Positions 27,245 to 37,057 of a stretch of DNA of 64,000 bases are shown piece by piece. Numbering within the stretch: the first letter of the stretch is position 1; the number at the start of each line of letters is the position of its first letter. The position numbers were made by a program, and so were the translations under genes. The notes below the pieces were generated by a model. It was given only the letters and a program-made list of their open reading frames with translations. It was not told where the DNA came from and made no database searches. This DNA is from Bacteroides mediterraneensis (lineage in GTDB: Bacteria; Bacteroidota; Bacteroidia; Bacteroidales; Bacteroidaceae): NCBI RefSeq assembly GCF_900128455.1, contig NZ_LT635783.1, positions 720,322 to 784,321 of the forward strand, given 5' to 3'.

Positions 27245-29134
27245 ATGAAACATTTTGGAAAATGGTTTATAATGGCATTTGTCGGAGCTACAACAGCTAC
27301 GTCATGTGTTGATGAAATAAAATTTGGAGATAGCTTTCTGGAAAAGGCGCCTAGTGTAGCCGTTACGCAGGATTCTATTTTTGGCAAAGCCGATTATGCC
27401 CGTCGGTTTTTGTGGAATACTTATAGTAAACTCTATTATGGGCTAGCCACTAACTGGAATGATGTGGACGGCAAAATGAATACTGGTATGTTTGAATGTT
27501 TGTCGGATTGTTTTCACAGTCATAATTCGTGGGATGGATTGAACCGTCATTATTATTCTGGAACTTACACAGCCGTAAATGAAGATAATACTTCTGAAAC
27601 TCGTTTTGGGTTTACAAAGGAAGAAACTTGGCAAGCAATACGTCAGGCTTGGATTTTTATTGAAAATGTAGATCGGGTGCCTGATATGGAAGATTCCGAA
27701 AAAGAACGGTTGAAGGGTGAGGCAAAAGTCATTATTGCATCTCGTTATTTTGACATGTTCCGTCATTTTGGAGGATTGCCGATTGTGGAACAAAGTTTTG
27801 AAGCAGCCAATGAATATGAAGTGCCTCGTGCTACTGTCGACGAAACGGTGAAATTTATGATTCGTTTGTTGGATGAGGCGGCAAAGGTATTGCCTTGGGA
27901 TTTGACTGCAGATGGTGAATCCAACTGGCAGGGACGTATGACACAGGCTGCTGCAATGGGATTGAAATGTAAAATATTACTGTTTGCTGCAAGTCCTTTG
28001 TTTAATGATAATGAACCTTATTGCACAGAAGCTCCTCAGGAAGCTGTTACACAAAACTTGGTATGGTACGGAGGCTATAAGGCTGAATTATGGAGCCAGT
28101 GCTTACAGGCTTGTGAGGAATTCTTTACTACATTGGCCCAAAAAGGACATTATGAACTGGCACAAGCTTCGGGTACGACTTGTGACGATTATCGCAATGC
28201 CTTTAATAAGGCGTATTTTACCAGAGACAATACTGAATTGTTGATTTCTACTCGTATCATTGGTAAGTATAATTGGGATTGGTGGTATTATTGGGGTGAC
28301 TGGGTTCCTAATGGTGGATATACCCCAACATTGGAATATATGGAAATGTTCCCGATGTCAGATGGTACACCTTTTGATTTCGATAAAGCAGTAGCTGATA
28401 ATAAGATGTTCTTTGAAGAGAATGACTATAATAAGCCGACTCGTGACCCGCGTTTGTATGAAACAATTCTTGTAAATGGAGCCAAATGGGCTGGACGGTC
28501 GGTAGAATTGTGGAACGGAGGTCGTGAAAATGCAAATAGTACAGCTACGGAAACTGGTGTGTATGCAACAGGATTTGGATTGTATAAATTCTATAAAGAA
28601 GGGAAAGGTAGTCTTGCTGGAAATTATTTGGAATGGCCTTATTTGCGTTTGGCTGAGGTATATTTAATTTATGCAGAAGCGTTGTTGAAGAATAATCGTC
28701 CGGGAGATGCAATTGAACAAGTCAATAAGGTACGTGCTCGCGTGGGATTGAAAGGTTTAAAAGAATCTAATCCAGGTAAAAATATGGAAGACGCTAACGT
28801 GTTATTGGAAGCAATACTGAATGAACGTGCCTGTGAATTGGGATTGGAAGATGTACGTTTCTTTGATATGATTCGATATAAGCGTGCTGATTTGTTCAAA
28901 CGTCCATTGCATGGTTTGTTGATTGAACGTACGGATGGTGGAACAGGGTCTTGGTCAGATAAACCAGCTGCAGACAGAGGACCTTTCCCAACAAAATTTA
29001 AGTATACACAATTCCAAATTTCAAATTCAGCTCGTTCATGGTGGAGCAATTTTAGCAGCAAATGGTATTTGTCTGCTTTCCCTGTAAGTGAAGTAAATAA
29101 GGGATATGGATTGGTTCAGAATCCAGGATGGTAA
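27245..29134 (+). CDS. SusD-family surface glycan-binding lipoprotein (first copy)
   Basis: The 629-residue lipoprotein has its lipid Cys at about residue 21 (TSCVDEIKFGDSFLEK), followed by acidic residues. It has the usual SusD helices and TPR-like regions, for example IENVDRVPDMEDSEKERLKGEAKVIIASRYFDMFRHFGGLPI, and the C-terminal RagB/SusD part LRLAEVYLIYAEALLKNNRPGDAIEQVNKVRARVG with LNERACELGLEDVRFFDMIRYKR. It caps the upstream SusC. Length is slightly above the usual 500-600. Confidence 0.93.
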   Translation: MKHFGKWFIMAFVGATTATSCVDEIKFGDSFLEKAPSVAVTQDSIFGKADYARRFLWNTYSKLYYGLATNWNDVDGKMNTGMFECLSDCFHSHNSWDGLNRHYYSGTYTAVNEDNTSETRFGFTKEETWQAIRQAWIFIENVDRVPDMEDSEKERLKGEAKVIIASRYFDMFRHFGGLPIVEQSFEAANEYEVPRATVDETVKFMIRLLDEAAKVLPWDLTADGESNWQGRMTQAAAMGLKCKILLFAASPLFNDNEPYCTEAPQEAVTQNLVWYGGYKAELWSQCLQACEEFFTTLAQKGHYELAQASGTTCDDYRNAFNKAYFTRDNTELLISTRIIGKYNWDWWYYWGDWVPNGGYTPTLEYMEMFPMSDGTPFDFDKAVADNKMFFEENDYNKPTRDPRLYETILVNGAKWAGRSVELWNGGRENANSTATETGVYATGFGLYKFYKEGKGSLAGNYLEWPYLRLAEVYLIYAEALLKNNRPGDAIEQVNKVRARVGLKGLKESNPGKNMEDANVLLEAILNERACELGLEDVRFFDMIRYKRADLFKRPLHGLLIERTDGGTGSWSDKPAADRGPFPTKFKYTQFQISNSARSWWSNFSSKWYLSAFPVSEVNKGYGLVQNPGW

Positions 29135-29167
29135 TGCTGATTTTTAATTAACAAAGACAGAAAGAAG

Positions 29168-32100
29168 ATGAAGAAACAAATATTAGCTTTGACTACGCTT
29201 GCCTGCATGAGCATGCATGCTATGGCTCAAGAAGCAGTTGATGTGACTGGTTTTGTAATAGATAAGGCCGGTAATCCTGTGTCGGGGGCTGCTGTTTCAG
29301 TAGTAGGTATCCCTGCATCTATGGTGTCTACAGATGCTACTGGAAAATTTACGATTTCAGTTCTGAAAGATGACAAGCTGCAAATCCTGACACCAACGGA
29401 TGCTGTAAAAACAGTGGATGTTGAGTTAGGAAAGAAAATGACGATTGTAATGGATTTGTCCACTGAAAAAGTAAATTATGGTTTTAATCTGAACCAGACA
29501 TTTGCAGAATCTACAGGAGCTGCTTCTACTGTATATAGTGATAAAATAGACACTCGTTCATCGTATACATTAGGTAATTCTATGTATGGGAATGTAGCTG
29601 GTTTGACTACAATGCAGTCTACTGGTGTGATGTGGGAACAGATTCCTTCTATGTTTATCCGCGGACAGAAAACGTTGAATGGAAATAATGGCATTCTGAT
29701 TGTGGTTGATGGTTTGGAACGTGATAATGCATATAATGTATTACGTTATTTGACACCAGAAGAAGTTGAATCTGTTACTGTGTTGAAGGATGCTGCAGCA
29801 GTAGCCTTGTATGGATATAAAGGAATTAACGGTGTGTTGAATATTGTGACCAAAAGGGGTAAGTATAAATCTCGTGAAATTAATTTCTCTTATGACCATG
29901 GCTTTACTTACCAGAATCGTCTACCTCAGATGGCAGATGCATATACTTATGCAAATGCGATGAATGAAGCATTGGCGAATGACGGTAAGTCTGCACGATA
30001 TACTCAAAATGAATTGAATGCTTTTAAAAGCGGGAAGTATCCTTATTACTATCCTAATATTGATTGGTGGGATGAGGTTTACCGTGAAAGAGGAAAATCG
30101 GATATTGCGACATTAACCTTCCGTGGAGGTTCTTCTAAAATGCGTTATTTTACGATGTTGAACTTGCAGAATGGCCGTGGATTTATCAATAATTCAAATT
30201 CAAATGAAGGTTTTTCTACTCAAGAGAAATACTCAAAAGCAAACTTGCGTAGTAATTTGGATATTGATCTGACTTCTACTACAAAATTGCAGGTAAATAT
30301 TATGGGAACCTTAAACGAATTCAGCCGTCCGGGATTAGGTTCTGATAATTTGATTGGAGTACTTTATTCAACCCCGGCTACAGCTTTTCCGATTCGTACG
30401 GAAAGTGGCTTGTGGGGCGGTAATGCTACATGGACTGGATGGGCAAACCCTGTAGCTTTAACTCAGGCTAGAGGATATTCAAAAGGACATACTTTGGGCC
30501 TGTGGGCTGATATGACATTGAGACAAGATTTATCTTCTATCACGAAAGGATTAGGAGCTTCTTTCCGTATGGGATATGATAAGGTGGCTTCTTATTGGGA
30601 AGACCATACAATGGAGTACAAGTATGGTAGTACTTCTGTTATTGGATGGGAGAACGGAGAACCTAGTAGCTTTAGTGAATATGAGGCTGGTAAAGATACT
30701 GAAATGGCAGGAGGTAGTAAGTTGGACTGGCAGTATCGTTCTTTTAACTTCATGGCGAATGTAGACTGGAACCGTCAGTTTGGTGATCACAAAATTTACA
30801 CTACATTAATGTATACTTACAAGTATGATAACAATGTGAACATCAATTCAACATTGTATCATTGTAACTGGTCCTGGTATACACATTATGGGTTGAAAGA
30901 CCGTTATTTCTTGGATTTTGCACTGGTAGCTTCAGCTTCTAATTTGTTGGAAACAGGTAAGCAATGGCATTTGTCACCTACAGTGGGATTAGCTTGGAAT
31001 CTTACCAATGAAGATTTCCTGAAAGATTCATCTTGGTTGAATTTTCTGAAACTGCGTGGCTCTTTCGGTATTATCAATACGGATAATATTCCTTATAATG
31101 GATATTGGAATACTACCATGAACGGCAGCGGTGGAGGATATCCTATTCAAGATAATTTTGGCAATGGTGGTGCTTGGCAAGAAGGAACATTGCCTTCATT
31201 GAATGGAACCACAGAAAAAGCCTATAAATATAATGTGGGTGTGGATGCGACTTTATTTGGTGGACTTACCTTGATGGTTGACGGGTTCTATGAAAGACGT
31301 CAGGATATATGGGTTTCTACAGCTGGTAAGAACTCGGCTGCATTAGGAACTTCAAGCTCCTATGCTAATGCGGGTATTGTAGATAGTAAAGGAGTTGAAA
31401 TAGGCGCTGACTATACGAAGAAATGGGGTGACTTCCGTTTCAATTTAGGTGGTAATTTCAGTTTCACTAAAAACATTATAAAAGAACAGTTGGAAGAGCC
31501 CCGTGCTTATGATTATCTGTACAGTACAGGAAAGCCTGTTGGACAGATTTTCGGATATCAGGCAATCGGTTATTTCATTGACCAAGCCGATATTGATAAT
31601 AGTCCATCCCAGCAGTTTGGTGAGGTAAGCCCTGGTGATATTAAATATAAAGACCAGAATGGTGATGGAGTAATCAATGAATTTGACCAGGTTGCATTGG
31701 GATATAATTCGAGTGTTCCGGAAATTTATTATGGATTTACTCTTGGAGCAGAATGGAAGGGTATTGGATTTAGCTTGGCTTTCCAAGGTGTAGGCCATTA
31801 TACTTCATGGACTACTGTGACAGGTCTGTATCGCCCGTTGACTAACGGTAATACAATCTCTCAATATTATTATGAAAATCGTTGGACGCCAGAGAATCCG
31901 AATGCCCGTTATCCACGTCTGTCTACTGAAACAGTGCAAAATAACCAGCAGAGTAGTACTGTTTGGTTGGAGAATGGTTCTTTCCTGAAGTTACGAAATT
32001 GTGAGGTTTATTATAAATTTCCTCATGAGCTGATTAGTAAATGGCATCTGAATACAGCTAAATTATATGTAAGAGGTGTCGATTTGTTCTGCTGGGATCA

Positions 32101-32185
32101 TATTAATCAGATCGATCCGGAATCATTGGGCAATGGTATTCCGACGACCCGTTCGATTAACGTGGGCCTTTCAGTAGGTTTCTAA
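29168..32185 (+). CDS. SusC-family TonB-dependent glycan importer (second copy)
   Basis: This 1005-residue protein has a signal peptide (1-20, HAMAQ), a carboxypeptidase-like domain (about 24-98, GAAVSVVGIPASMVSTDATGKFTISV) and a plug with VVDGLERDNAYNVLRYLTPEEVESVTVLKDAAAVALYGYKGINGVLNIVTKRG. A barrel follows. It differs strongly from the first copy, so it is not a recent duplication. No clear TonB box is visible between the N-terminal domain and plug (EKVNYGFNLNQTF occupies that place). It is followed by its own SusD, so the locus has two independent import pairs in one operon. Confidence 0.94.
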   Translation: MKKQILALTTLACMSMHAMAQEAVDVTGFVIDKAGNPVSGAAVSVVGIPASMVSTDATGKFTISVLKDDKLQILTPTDAVKTVDVELGKKMTIVMDLSTEKVNYGFNLNQTFAESTGAASTVYSDKIDTRSSYTLGNSMYGNVAGLTTMQSTGVMWEQIPSMFIRGQKTLNGNNGILIVVDGLERDNAYNVLRYLTPEEVESVTVLKDAAAVALYGYKGINGVLNIVTKRGKYKSREINFSYDHGFTYQNRLPQMADAYTYANAMNEALANDGKSARYTQNELNAFKSGKYPYYYPNIDWWDEVYRERGKSDIATLTFRGGSSKMRYFTMLNLQNGRGFINNSNSNEGFSTQEKYSKANLRSNLDIDLTSTTKLQVNIMGTLNEFSRPGLGSDNLIGVLYSTPATAFPIRTESGLWGGNATWTGWANPVALTQARGYSKGHTLGLWADMTLRQDLSSITKGLGASFRMGYDKVASYWEDHTMEYKYGSTSVIGWENGEPSSFSEYEAGKDTEMAGGSKLDWQYRSFNFMANVDWNRQFGDHKIYTTLMYTYKYDNNVNINSTLYHCNWSWYTHYGLKDRYFLDFALVASASNLLETGKQWHLSPTVGLAWNLTNEDFLKDSSWLNFLKLRGSFGIINTDNIPYNGYWNTTMNGSGGGYPIQDNFGNGGAWQEGTLPSLNGTTEKAYKYNVGVDATLFGGLTLMVDGFYERRQDIWVSTAGKNSAALGTSSSYANAGIVDSKGVEIGADYTKKWGDFRFNLGGNFSFTKNIIKEQLEEPRAYDYLYSTGKPVGQIFGYQAIGYFIDQADIDNSPSQQFGEVSPGDIKYKDQNGDGVINEFDQVALGYNSSVPEIYYGFTLGAEWKGIGFSLAFQGVGHYTSWTTVTGLYRPLTNGNTISQYYYENRWTPENPNARYPRLSTETVQNNQQSSTVWLENGSFLKLRNCEVYYKFPHELISKWHLNTAKLYVRGVDLFCWDHINQIDPESLGNGIPTTRSINVGLSVGF

Positions 32186-32216
32186 TTTCTTAATATTAAT
32201 TGAAAAGTAAAAAACT

Positions 32217-33905
32217 ATGAAACTTAAAAAGATATTATTTGGATTGGCTTGCATGTCTTTGATGGCTTCGTGTGCAGATTTGGATTATCATGAATATACA
32301 ACCTATGATAAAAGTTACGTTTTTACAGACTTTGGTCGTACGGGGGCTGTTGTAACGAATATTTATAGTTATTTGGATTCGGATCTTCCGGCAGACGGCT
32401 CACTTTGTTCAGCATGCGATGAAGCTGAATATGCATGGAGCTGGTCTTCTGTACTTGGATATACTGACGGTCGTTGGAGTCCGACGAACGCTTATAGTAG
32501 ATGGAGTTTTGAAGGAATTCGAAAGGCTAATTTTTATTTGGAAGAATCTAAATATGCAGATTTTTCAGAATTGAAGCAAGACAAAAATTATGAAGCAGAA
32601 ATGAAGCGTTTTAACCGCTATCAATATGAGGTCCGCTTTTTACGTGCATACTTTTATTTTAATTTGGTTCGTGCTTATGGGGAGGTACCCTTGATTACGA
32701 AGGTAATGACAGAGGATGAGGCCAATCAAGTAAGTCGCACTCCGGTGGCCGATGTGTTTGATTTCATTGTGAAGGAATGTGATGAAATAGCTGATGAACT
32801 TCCGGTAGACTATACAAAACTGGAAAATGATGCGGCCAATGGTACAAATCCAGAAACGGGACGTATTACCAAACAAGCAGTTTTGGCCTTGAAGGCACGT
32901 ACATTGTTGTATTGGGCAAGTCCGTTGTTTAATGCTTCGAACGATAAAAACTTGTGGAAACAGGCTGCTGAGGCCAATAAAGCCGTGATTGATTTCTGTG
33001 CAGCTAATGGAATCCAGCTTGGTAAATATTCTGAGATTTGGGGAACAGATAATTATAAAGCGAAAGAAATGATTTATGTTCGTCGTGTCGGAGATACTGA
33101 TTCTCCAGAACGTACAAATTTCCCGATGGGTATGGAAAATGGTAATTCAGGAAACTGCCCGTCTCAGAATTTGGTGGATGCTTATGAAATGCAAGCTACC
33201 GGTAAGGCTTGGAATGAAGAAGGAAGTGGATATGATCCATCTAATCCTTATCAGGGCCGTGACCCTCGTCTGGCTATGACAGTTGCCGTTAATGGGGATA
33301 AATGGCCGAATACAAATCCAGTTCCTCTTGAACTTTATGTGGGTGGACGTAATGCATTGCCAATTGCGGGAGCTACTCCTACTGGATATTACTTGAAAAA
33401 ATATCTGGATGGAACAATCGATATTAGTGCTTCTACTAGTAGTGGTGGCAAAAGACATAGTTGGGTAACTTATCGTTTGGGTGAATTCTATTTGAATTAT
33501 GCGGAAGCCGTATTTAATTATCTAGGTTCTTCGGATGCGACTAGTGCTGAATTTCCTATGTCTGCGAGAGAGGCTGTAAATGTGGTTCGTAATCGCTCGG
33601 ATGTTCAGATGCCTGGTTTCCCTACTGATATGTCTACAGATGAATTTGTAACGAAATACCGCCGTGAACGTATGGTGGAATTGGCATTTGAAGGGCATCG
33701 CTTTTGGGATATTCGTCGTTGGAAAGATGGTAACTCACAGAAAAACTTGATAGAAATGCAGATTGTCAAGAATGGTGATGCCTATACTTATACGCGTGTC
33801 ACTAAATCTCGTTATTGGAATGATAAGATGTATCTGTTCCCAATACCGGATAGTGAGATTCGTAAGAATCCTAATTTGTCTCAGAATCCAGGATGGAATA
33901 ATTGA
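32217..33905 (+). CDS. SusD-family surface glycan-binding lipoprotein (second copy)
   Basis: The 562-residue lipoprotein has its lipid Cys at about residue 19 (MASCADLDYHEY). Family features include ANFYLEESKYADFSELKQD, RYQYEVRFLRAYFYFNLVRAYGEVPLI, and the C-terminal YRLGEFYLNYAEAVFNYLG with YRRERMVELAFEGHRFWDIRRWKDG. It partners the SusC encoded 31 bases upstream. Confidence 0.94.
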   Translation: MKLKKILFGLACMSLMASCADLDYHEYTTYDKSYVFTDFGRTGAVVTNIYSYLDSDLPADGSLCSACDEAEYAWSWSSVLGYTDGRWSPTNAYSRWSFEGIRKANFYLEESKYADFSELKQDKNYEAEMKRFNRYQYEVRFLRAYFYFNLVRAYGEVPLITKVMTEDEANQVSRTPVADVFDFIVKECDEIADELPVDYTKLENDAANGTNPETGRITKQAVLALKARTLLYWASPLFNASNDKNLWKQAAEANKAVIDFCAANGIQLGKYSEIWGTDNYKAKEMIYVRRVGDTDSPERTNFPMGMENGNSGNCPSQNLVDAYEMQATGKAWNEEGSGYDPSNPYQGRDPRLAMTVAVNGDKWPNTNPVPLELYVGGRNALPIAGATPTGYYLKKYLDGTIDISASTSSGGKRHSWVTYRLGEFYLNYAEAVFNYLGSSDATSAEFPMSAREAVNVVRNRSDVQMPGFPTDMSTDEFVTKYRRERMVELAFEGHRFWDIRRWKDGNSQKNLIEMQIVKNGDAYTYTRVTKSRYWNDKMYLFPIPDSEIRKNPNLSQNPGWNN

Positions 33906-33934
33906 TTGTTGTTTTATTTAAAGACAAATAACTT

Positions 33935-34816
33935 ATGAAACTTAGATATATAATAGCAGCATTAGTTGTTGCCTACATAGGGACAGGATGCGATGATAAA
34001 TTGGAAACCTTTGAACCGCAAGGTTATATGGGGTATCCAACAACAATAGAAGGTATTACATCGGAAGCATTGCCGGGTCAAATATATTTGACTTGGAATG
34101 TACCGGAAGGAGCTGAATTTTCCTATATGAAAATCTGGTATGATGATCCATTGTCAAAACAAACGGTTTATAATGTAGTTTCCAAGGGTACAGCTGAATT
34201 GTTGATTGATGATACGCGTGCACGTTTTGGTGAATATGAGATATTTTATCAGACTTTTAATGCAAATAATGAAGGTGGAGAAATAAAATCTATCAAGGCT
34301 ACTTCAGGTATAGCACCTGCAACTATTACAGAAAAGCGTACAGAGTATAAGCTTACCGAAAATCAATTGAGCACAAATGCACAAGAACCTTCAGAAGGTC
34401 CGATTAAAAATTTGATAAACGGTGATACAAACGACTTTTTCCATACCCGTTGGAGTAGTCCTCAGATTCCGTTACCTCATTATATTCAGCTTGATTTCAA
34501 TGAGGAACATCAAATCTTTGCATTGGAATGGTGGGATCGTGTGGTCGGAAACTCTGATGGTTTCCCTTCAGTGGTGGAACTTCAGATAAGTAATGATGGA
34601 AGTAACTGGGAGACAGTGAAGGTATTGAGTGGGTTTGCTGCTTCTTCAGGAGCACATATTACTACAGAATATGTAGATGCAGGTAAACCGTTTACTCACT
34701 TTCGTTTCAATGTGACTTCTACTACACAGAATAGCTCTTATTTCCATATGGCAGAATTTAAATTCTATGATGTAGAACTTGATATTTATGATCCGGAAAC
34801 TGTTGAATTAGATTGA
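33935..34816 (+). CDS. Surface glycan-binding lipoprotein with DUF4959-like and discoidin (F5/8 C) domains
   Basis: The 293-residue lipoprotein has its lipid Cys at about residue 19 (GTGCDDKLETFEP), with CDDK matching the Bacteroides surface export signal. Residues about 35-130 form a fibronectin-like/DUF4959-type domain (GQIYLTWNVPEGAEFSYMKIWYDD). Residues about 145-280 form a discoidin-type carbohydrate-binding domain (IKNLINGDTNDFFHTRWSS, HYIQLDFNEEHQIFALEWWDR, EYVDAGKPFTHFRFNVTST). It holds the usual position of a surface glycan-binding protein after SusD. A terminator-like hairpin lies between it and the GH16 gene. Confidence 0.82.
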   Translation: MKLRYIIAALVVAYIGTGCDDKLETFEPQGYMGYPTTIEGITSEALPGQIYLTWNVPEGAEFSYMKIWYDDPLSKQTVYNVVSKGTAELLIDDTRARFGEYEIFYQTFNANNEGGEIKSIKATSGIAPATITEKRTEYKLTENQLSTNAQEPSEGPIKNLINGDTNDFFHTRWSSPQIPLPHYIQLDFNEEHQIFALEWWDRVVGNSDGFPSVVELQISNDGSNWETVKVLSGFAASSGAHITTEYVDAGKPFTHFRFNVTSTTQNSSYFHMAEFKFYDVELDIYDPETVELD

Positions 34817-34897
34817 TTATGTTTTTGGCAATATAAAGTTTCCAATGTAATGTGAAGTGAATTATTGCGTTATTAGTTAGATAAGTAATAATTGTTT

Positions 34898-34938
34898 AAA
34901 ATGCCATTCTGTATCCTAAATGAATGGAATGGCATTTT
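34898..34938 (+). terminator. Terminator-like hairpin inside the polysaccharide locus
   Basis: AAAATGCCATTC (34898-34909) pairs perfectly with GAATGGCATTTT (34927-34938). Only 24 bases separate it from the GH16 start, with no promoter-like sequence between. It probably reduces, rather than stops, transcription into the enzyme genes. Confidence 0.75.
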
Positions 34939-34962
34939 TCTTTAATCAAAGGCTTTGGCAGA

Positions 34963-35805
34963 ATGAAGAGAATAACTGTTGGTATATTTTTATGGATAAT
35001 GTGCATCGCTATAAGCTTTGCTCAGGAGAATTATAAATTGGTTTGGAGCGATGAATTTAATCGGGATGGATTATTGGATTCTACGGTATGGAATTATGAA
35101 AATGGGTTTGCTCGTAATGAAGAGTTACAATGGTATCAACCTGATAATGCTCATTGTAAAGGAGGCTGTTTGATTATTGAGGCTCGAAAGGAAAAACGTT
35201 TGAATCCAATCTATCAGGAGGGGAGCAAAGATTGGAGAACTTCACGTGAGTTCATAGAATGTACCTCCTCTTCGGTTACTACGGCAGGAAAGAAAGAATT
35301 CTTGTATGGGCGATTTGAAATACGTGCCCGTATTCCGGTAGGAAAGGGTGCTTGGCCTGCAATTTGGTTATTAGGCAATTCGATGGAATGGCCTTCATGT
35401 GGTGAGATTGATATCATGGAGTTTTATCGTAAACAAGGAATACCACATATTTTAGCCAATGCAGCGTGGGGAACAGATCAGCGATGGGTCGCTAAATGGA
35501 ACAGTAAAGCGATTCCATTCAGCCATTTTCTGGCAAAGAACCCTGATTGGGCTTCAGAGTTTCATGTATGGCGTATGGATTGGAATAAGAAAGCTGTTCG
35601 TTTGTATTTGGACGATGAGTTATTGAATGAGATATTATTGAACGATACTTATAATGGTGTGATAGGAGAGAAACTCAATCCGTTTATGCAACCTCAATAT
35701 TTATTGTTAAATTTGGCCGTGGGAGGTATAAATGGGGGAGAGGTGTCAGAAGAAGCCTTTCCAATGCGTTATGAAATTGATTATGTAAGAGTTTATCAAC
35801 AATAA
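34963..35805 (+). CDS. GH16-family endo-beta-glycanase, candidate endo-beta-1,3-galactanase
   Basis: I start it at the ATG at 34963, which begins a signal peptide (MKRITVGIFLWIMCIAISFAQ), giving 280 residues; the upstream in-frame ATG lies inside the terminator hairpin. The GH16 active site EIDIME is at residues 148-153, with Glu148 as nucleophile, Asp150 as helper and Glu153 as acid/base. Further family motifs are LVWSDEFN, GRFEIRARIPVGKGAWPAIWLLG and DYVRVYQ at the C-terminus. GH16 includes laminarinases and endo-beta-1,3-galactanases; the adjacent GH43 of exo-galactanase type favours beta-1,3-galactan here. No lipobox is seen, so it may act in the periplasm. Confidence 0.85.
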   Translation: MKRITVGIFLWIMCIAISFAQENYKLVWSDEFNRDGLLDSTVWNYENGFARNEELQWYQPDNAHCKGGCLIIEARKEKRLNPIYQEGSKDWRTSREFIECTSSSVTTAGKKEFLYGRFEIRARIPVGKGAWPAIWLLGNSMEWPSCGEIDIMEFYRKQGIPHILANAAWGTDQRWVAKWNSKAIPFSHFLAKNPDWASEFHVWRMDWNKKAVRLYLDDELLNEILLNDTYNGVIGEKLNPFMQPQYLLLNLAVGGINGGEVSEEAFPMRYEIDYVRVYQQ

Positions 35806-35814
35806 TTTAATGGT

Positions 35815-36960
35815 ATGAAAATTTTAGGATTATGGATTATGTGCTTGTGCACATTGATGTTTCCCGATTTGGTATTAGGAAAAAATACGAAGGAGATTCG
35901 TAGTGGAGAAATTTGGCCTGATAATCAAGGGGTACATGTTAATGCCCATGGTGGAGGAGTATTATATCACAAGGGAACTTATTATTGGTATGGGGAGAAT
36001 AAATCGGATACAACCAGTAGTGCAATGGTGGGGGTTATGTGTTATTCTTCCCGTAACTTGTATGATTGGAAAAAAGAAGGAGTTGCATTACCTGTTGTCT
36101 TGGATGATGCATCCAGTGATATTACGCAAGGATGTATTATGGAACGTCCAAAAGTGATTTATAATAAGAAGACTAAAAAGTTTGTCATGTGGTTCCATTT
36201 GGAACTAAAAGGAAAAGGTTATGCTGCAGCTCGTTCTGCGGTAGCTGTTTCAGACACTCCTCAGGGACCTTTTAAGTATATTCGTTCGGAGCGTATTAAC
36301 CCGGGGCAGCTTCCTTTTGATATGACAGAAAAACAGCGTGAGATGCTAGATACTTTGGATGCGGATAAATATAAACAATGGTGGACTCCCGTATGGTACG
36401 AAGCTATCAATAAAGGATTGTTTGTCAAGCGTGATTTGCAAGGAGGGCAGATGGCGCGTGATATGCAGCTTTTTGTAGATGATGATGGAAAAGCATATCA
36501 TATTTATTCTTCTGAGGATAATCTGACATTACAAGTTGCAGAGTTGAGTGACGATTATTTGAGCCATACGGGAAAATATATCCGCATTGCACCTGCTGGT
36601 CACAATGAGGCTCCTGCTATATTTAAAAGAAATGGAGAATATTGGATGATTACTTCTGGATGTACAGGATGGGCTCCCAATGAAGCACGTATGTTCTCGG
36701 CTCCCAGCATCTGGGGACCTTGGAAGAAACACCCGAATCCTTGTCGTGGCCCTAAATCTGAAATTACTTTTGGAGGTCAGAGTACGTATGTGTTACCGGT
36801 AGCAGGGAAAAAAGATGCTTTTATTTTTATGGCAGATATATGGCGCCCAAAGCATCCTAGTGATGCACGTTACATTTGGTTACCTATTCAGTTTGAGAAT
36901 GGAGTTCCTTATGTAGAGTGGATGGATAGTTGGTCACTCGATTTTTTTGACAAGAAATAA
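35815..36960 (+). CDS. GH43 enzyme resembling exo-beta-1,3-galactanase (GH43_24-type)
   Basis: This 381-residue secreted protein (signal about 1-22) is a five-bladed propeller glycosidase. It has VNAHGGGVLYHKGTYYWYGE (residues 42-61), ERPKVIYN (Glu110), RDMQLFVDDDGKAYHIYS (Asp216) and HNEAPAIFKRNGEYW (Glu265, candidate acid). The usual GH43 catalytic base Asp of blade 1 is absent: the place is taken by HGG. That is a known trait of the exo-beta-1,3-galactanase subfamily, which I recall as GH43_24. It lies 9 bases after the GH16 gene, and the two could attack a beta-1,3-galactan backbone from inside and from the end. Confidence 0.82.
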   Translation: MKILGLWIMCLCTLMFPDLVLGKNTKEIRSGEIWPDNQGVHVNAHGGGVLYHKGTYYWYGENKSDTTSSAMVGVMCYSSRNLYDWKKEGVALPVVLDDASSDITQGCIMERPKVIYNKKTKKFVMWFHLELKGKGYAAARSAVAVSDTPQGPFKYIRSERINPGQLPFDMTEKQREMLDTLDADKYKQWWTPVWYEAINKGLFVKRDLQGGQMARDMQLFVDDDGKAYHIYSSEDNLTLQVAELSDDYLSHTGKYIRIAPAGHNEAPAIFKRNGEYWMITSGCTGWAPNEARMFSAPSIWGPWKKHPNPCRGPKSEITFGGQSTYVLPVAGKKDAFIFMADIWRPKHPSDARYIWLPIQFENGVPYVEWMDSWSLDFFDKK

Positions 36961-36981
36961 ACCCGAATATAATAATTATTC

Positions 36982-37027
36982 AAAAATGCTCGACCATTGT
37001 TAATGAAGGCTATGGCGAGCATTTTTT
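36982..37027. terminator. Two-way terminator between the GH43 gene and the hybrid sensor gene
   Basis: AAAAATGCTCG (36982-36992) pairs with CGAGCATTTTT, which begins at 37016; the A and T runs at the two ends allow function in both directions. It lies between convergent genes. Confidence 0.85.
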
Positions 37028-37057
37028 GATATGATAGGCTTCCTCGACAAAAGAAGG

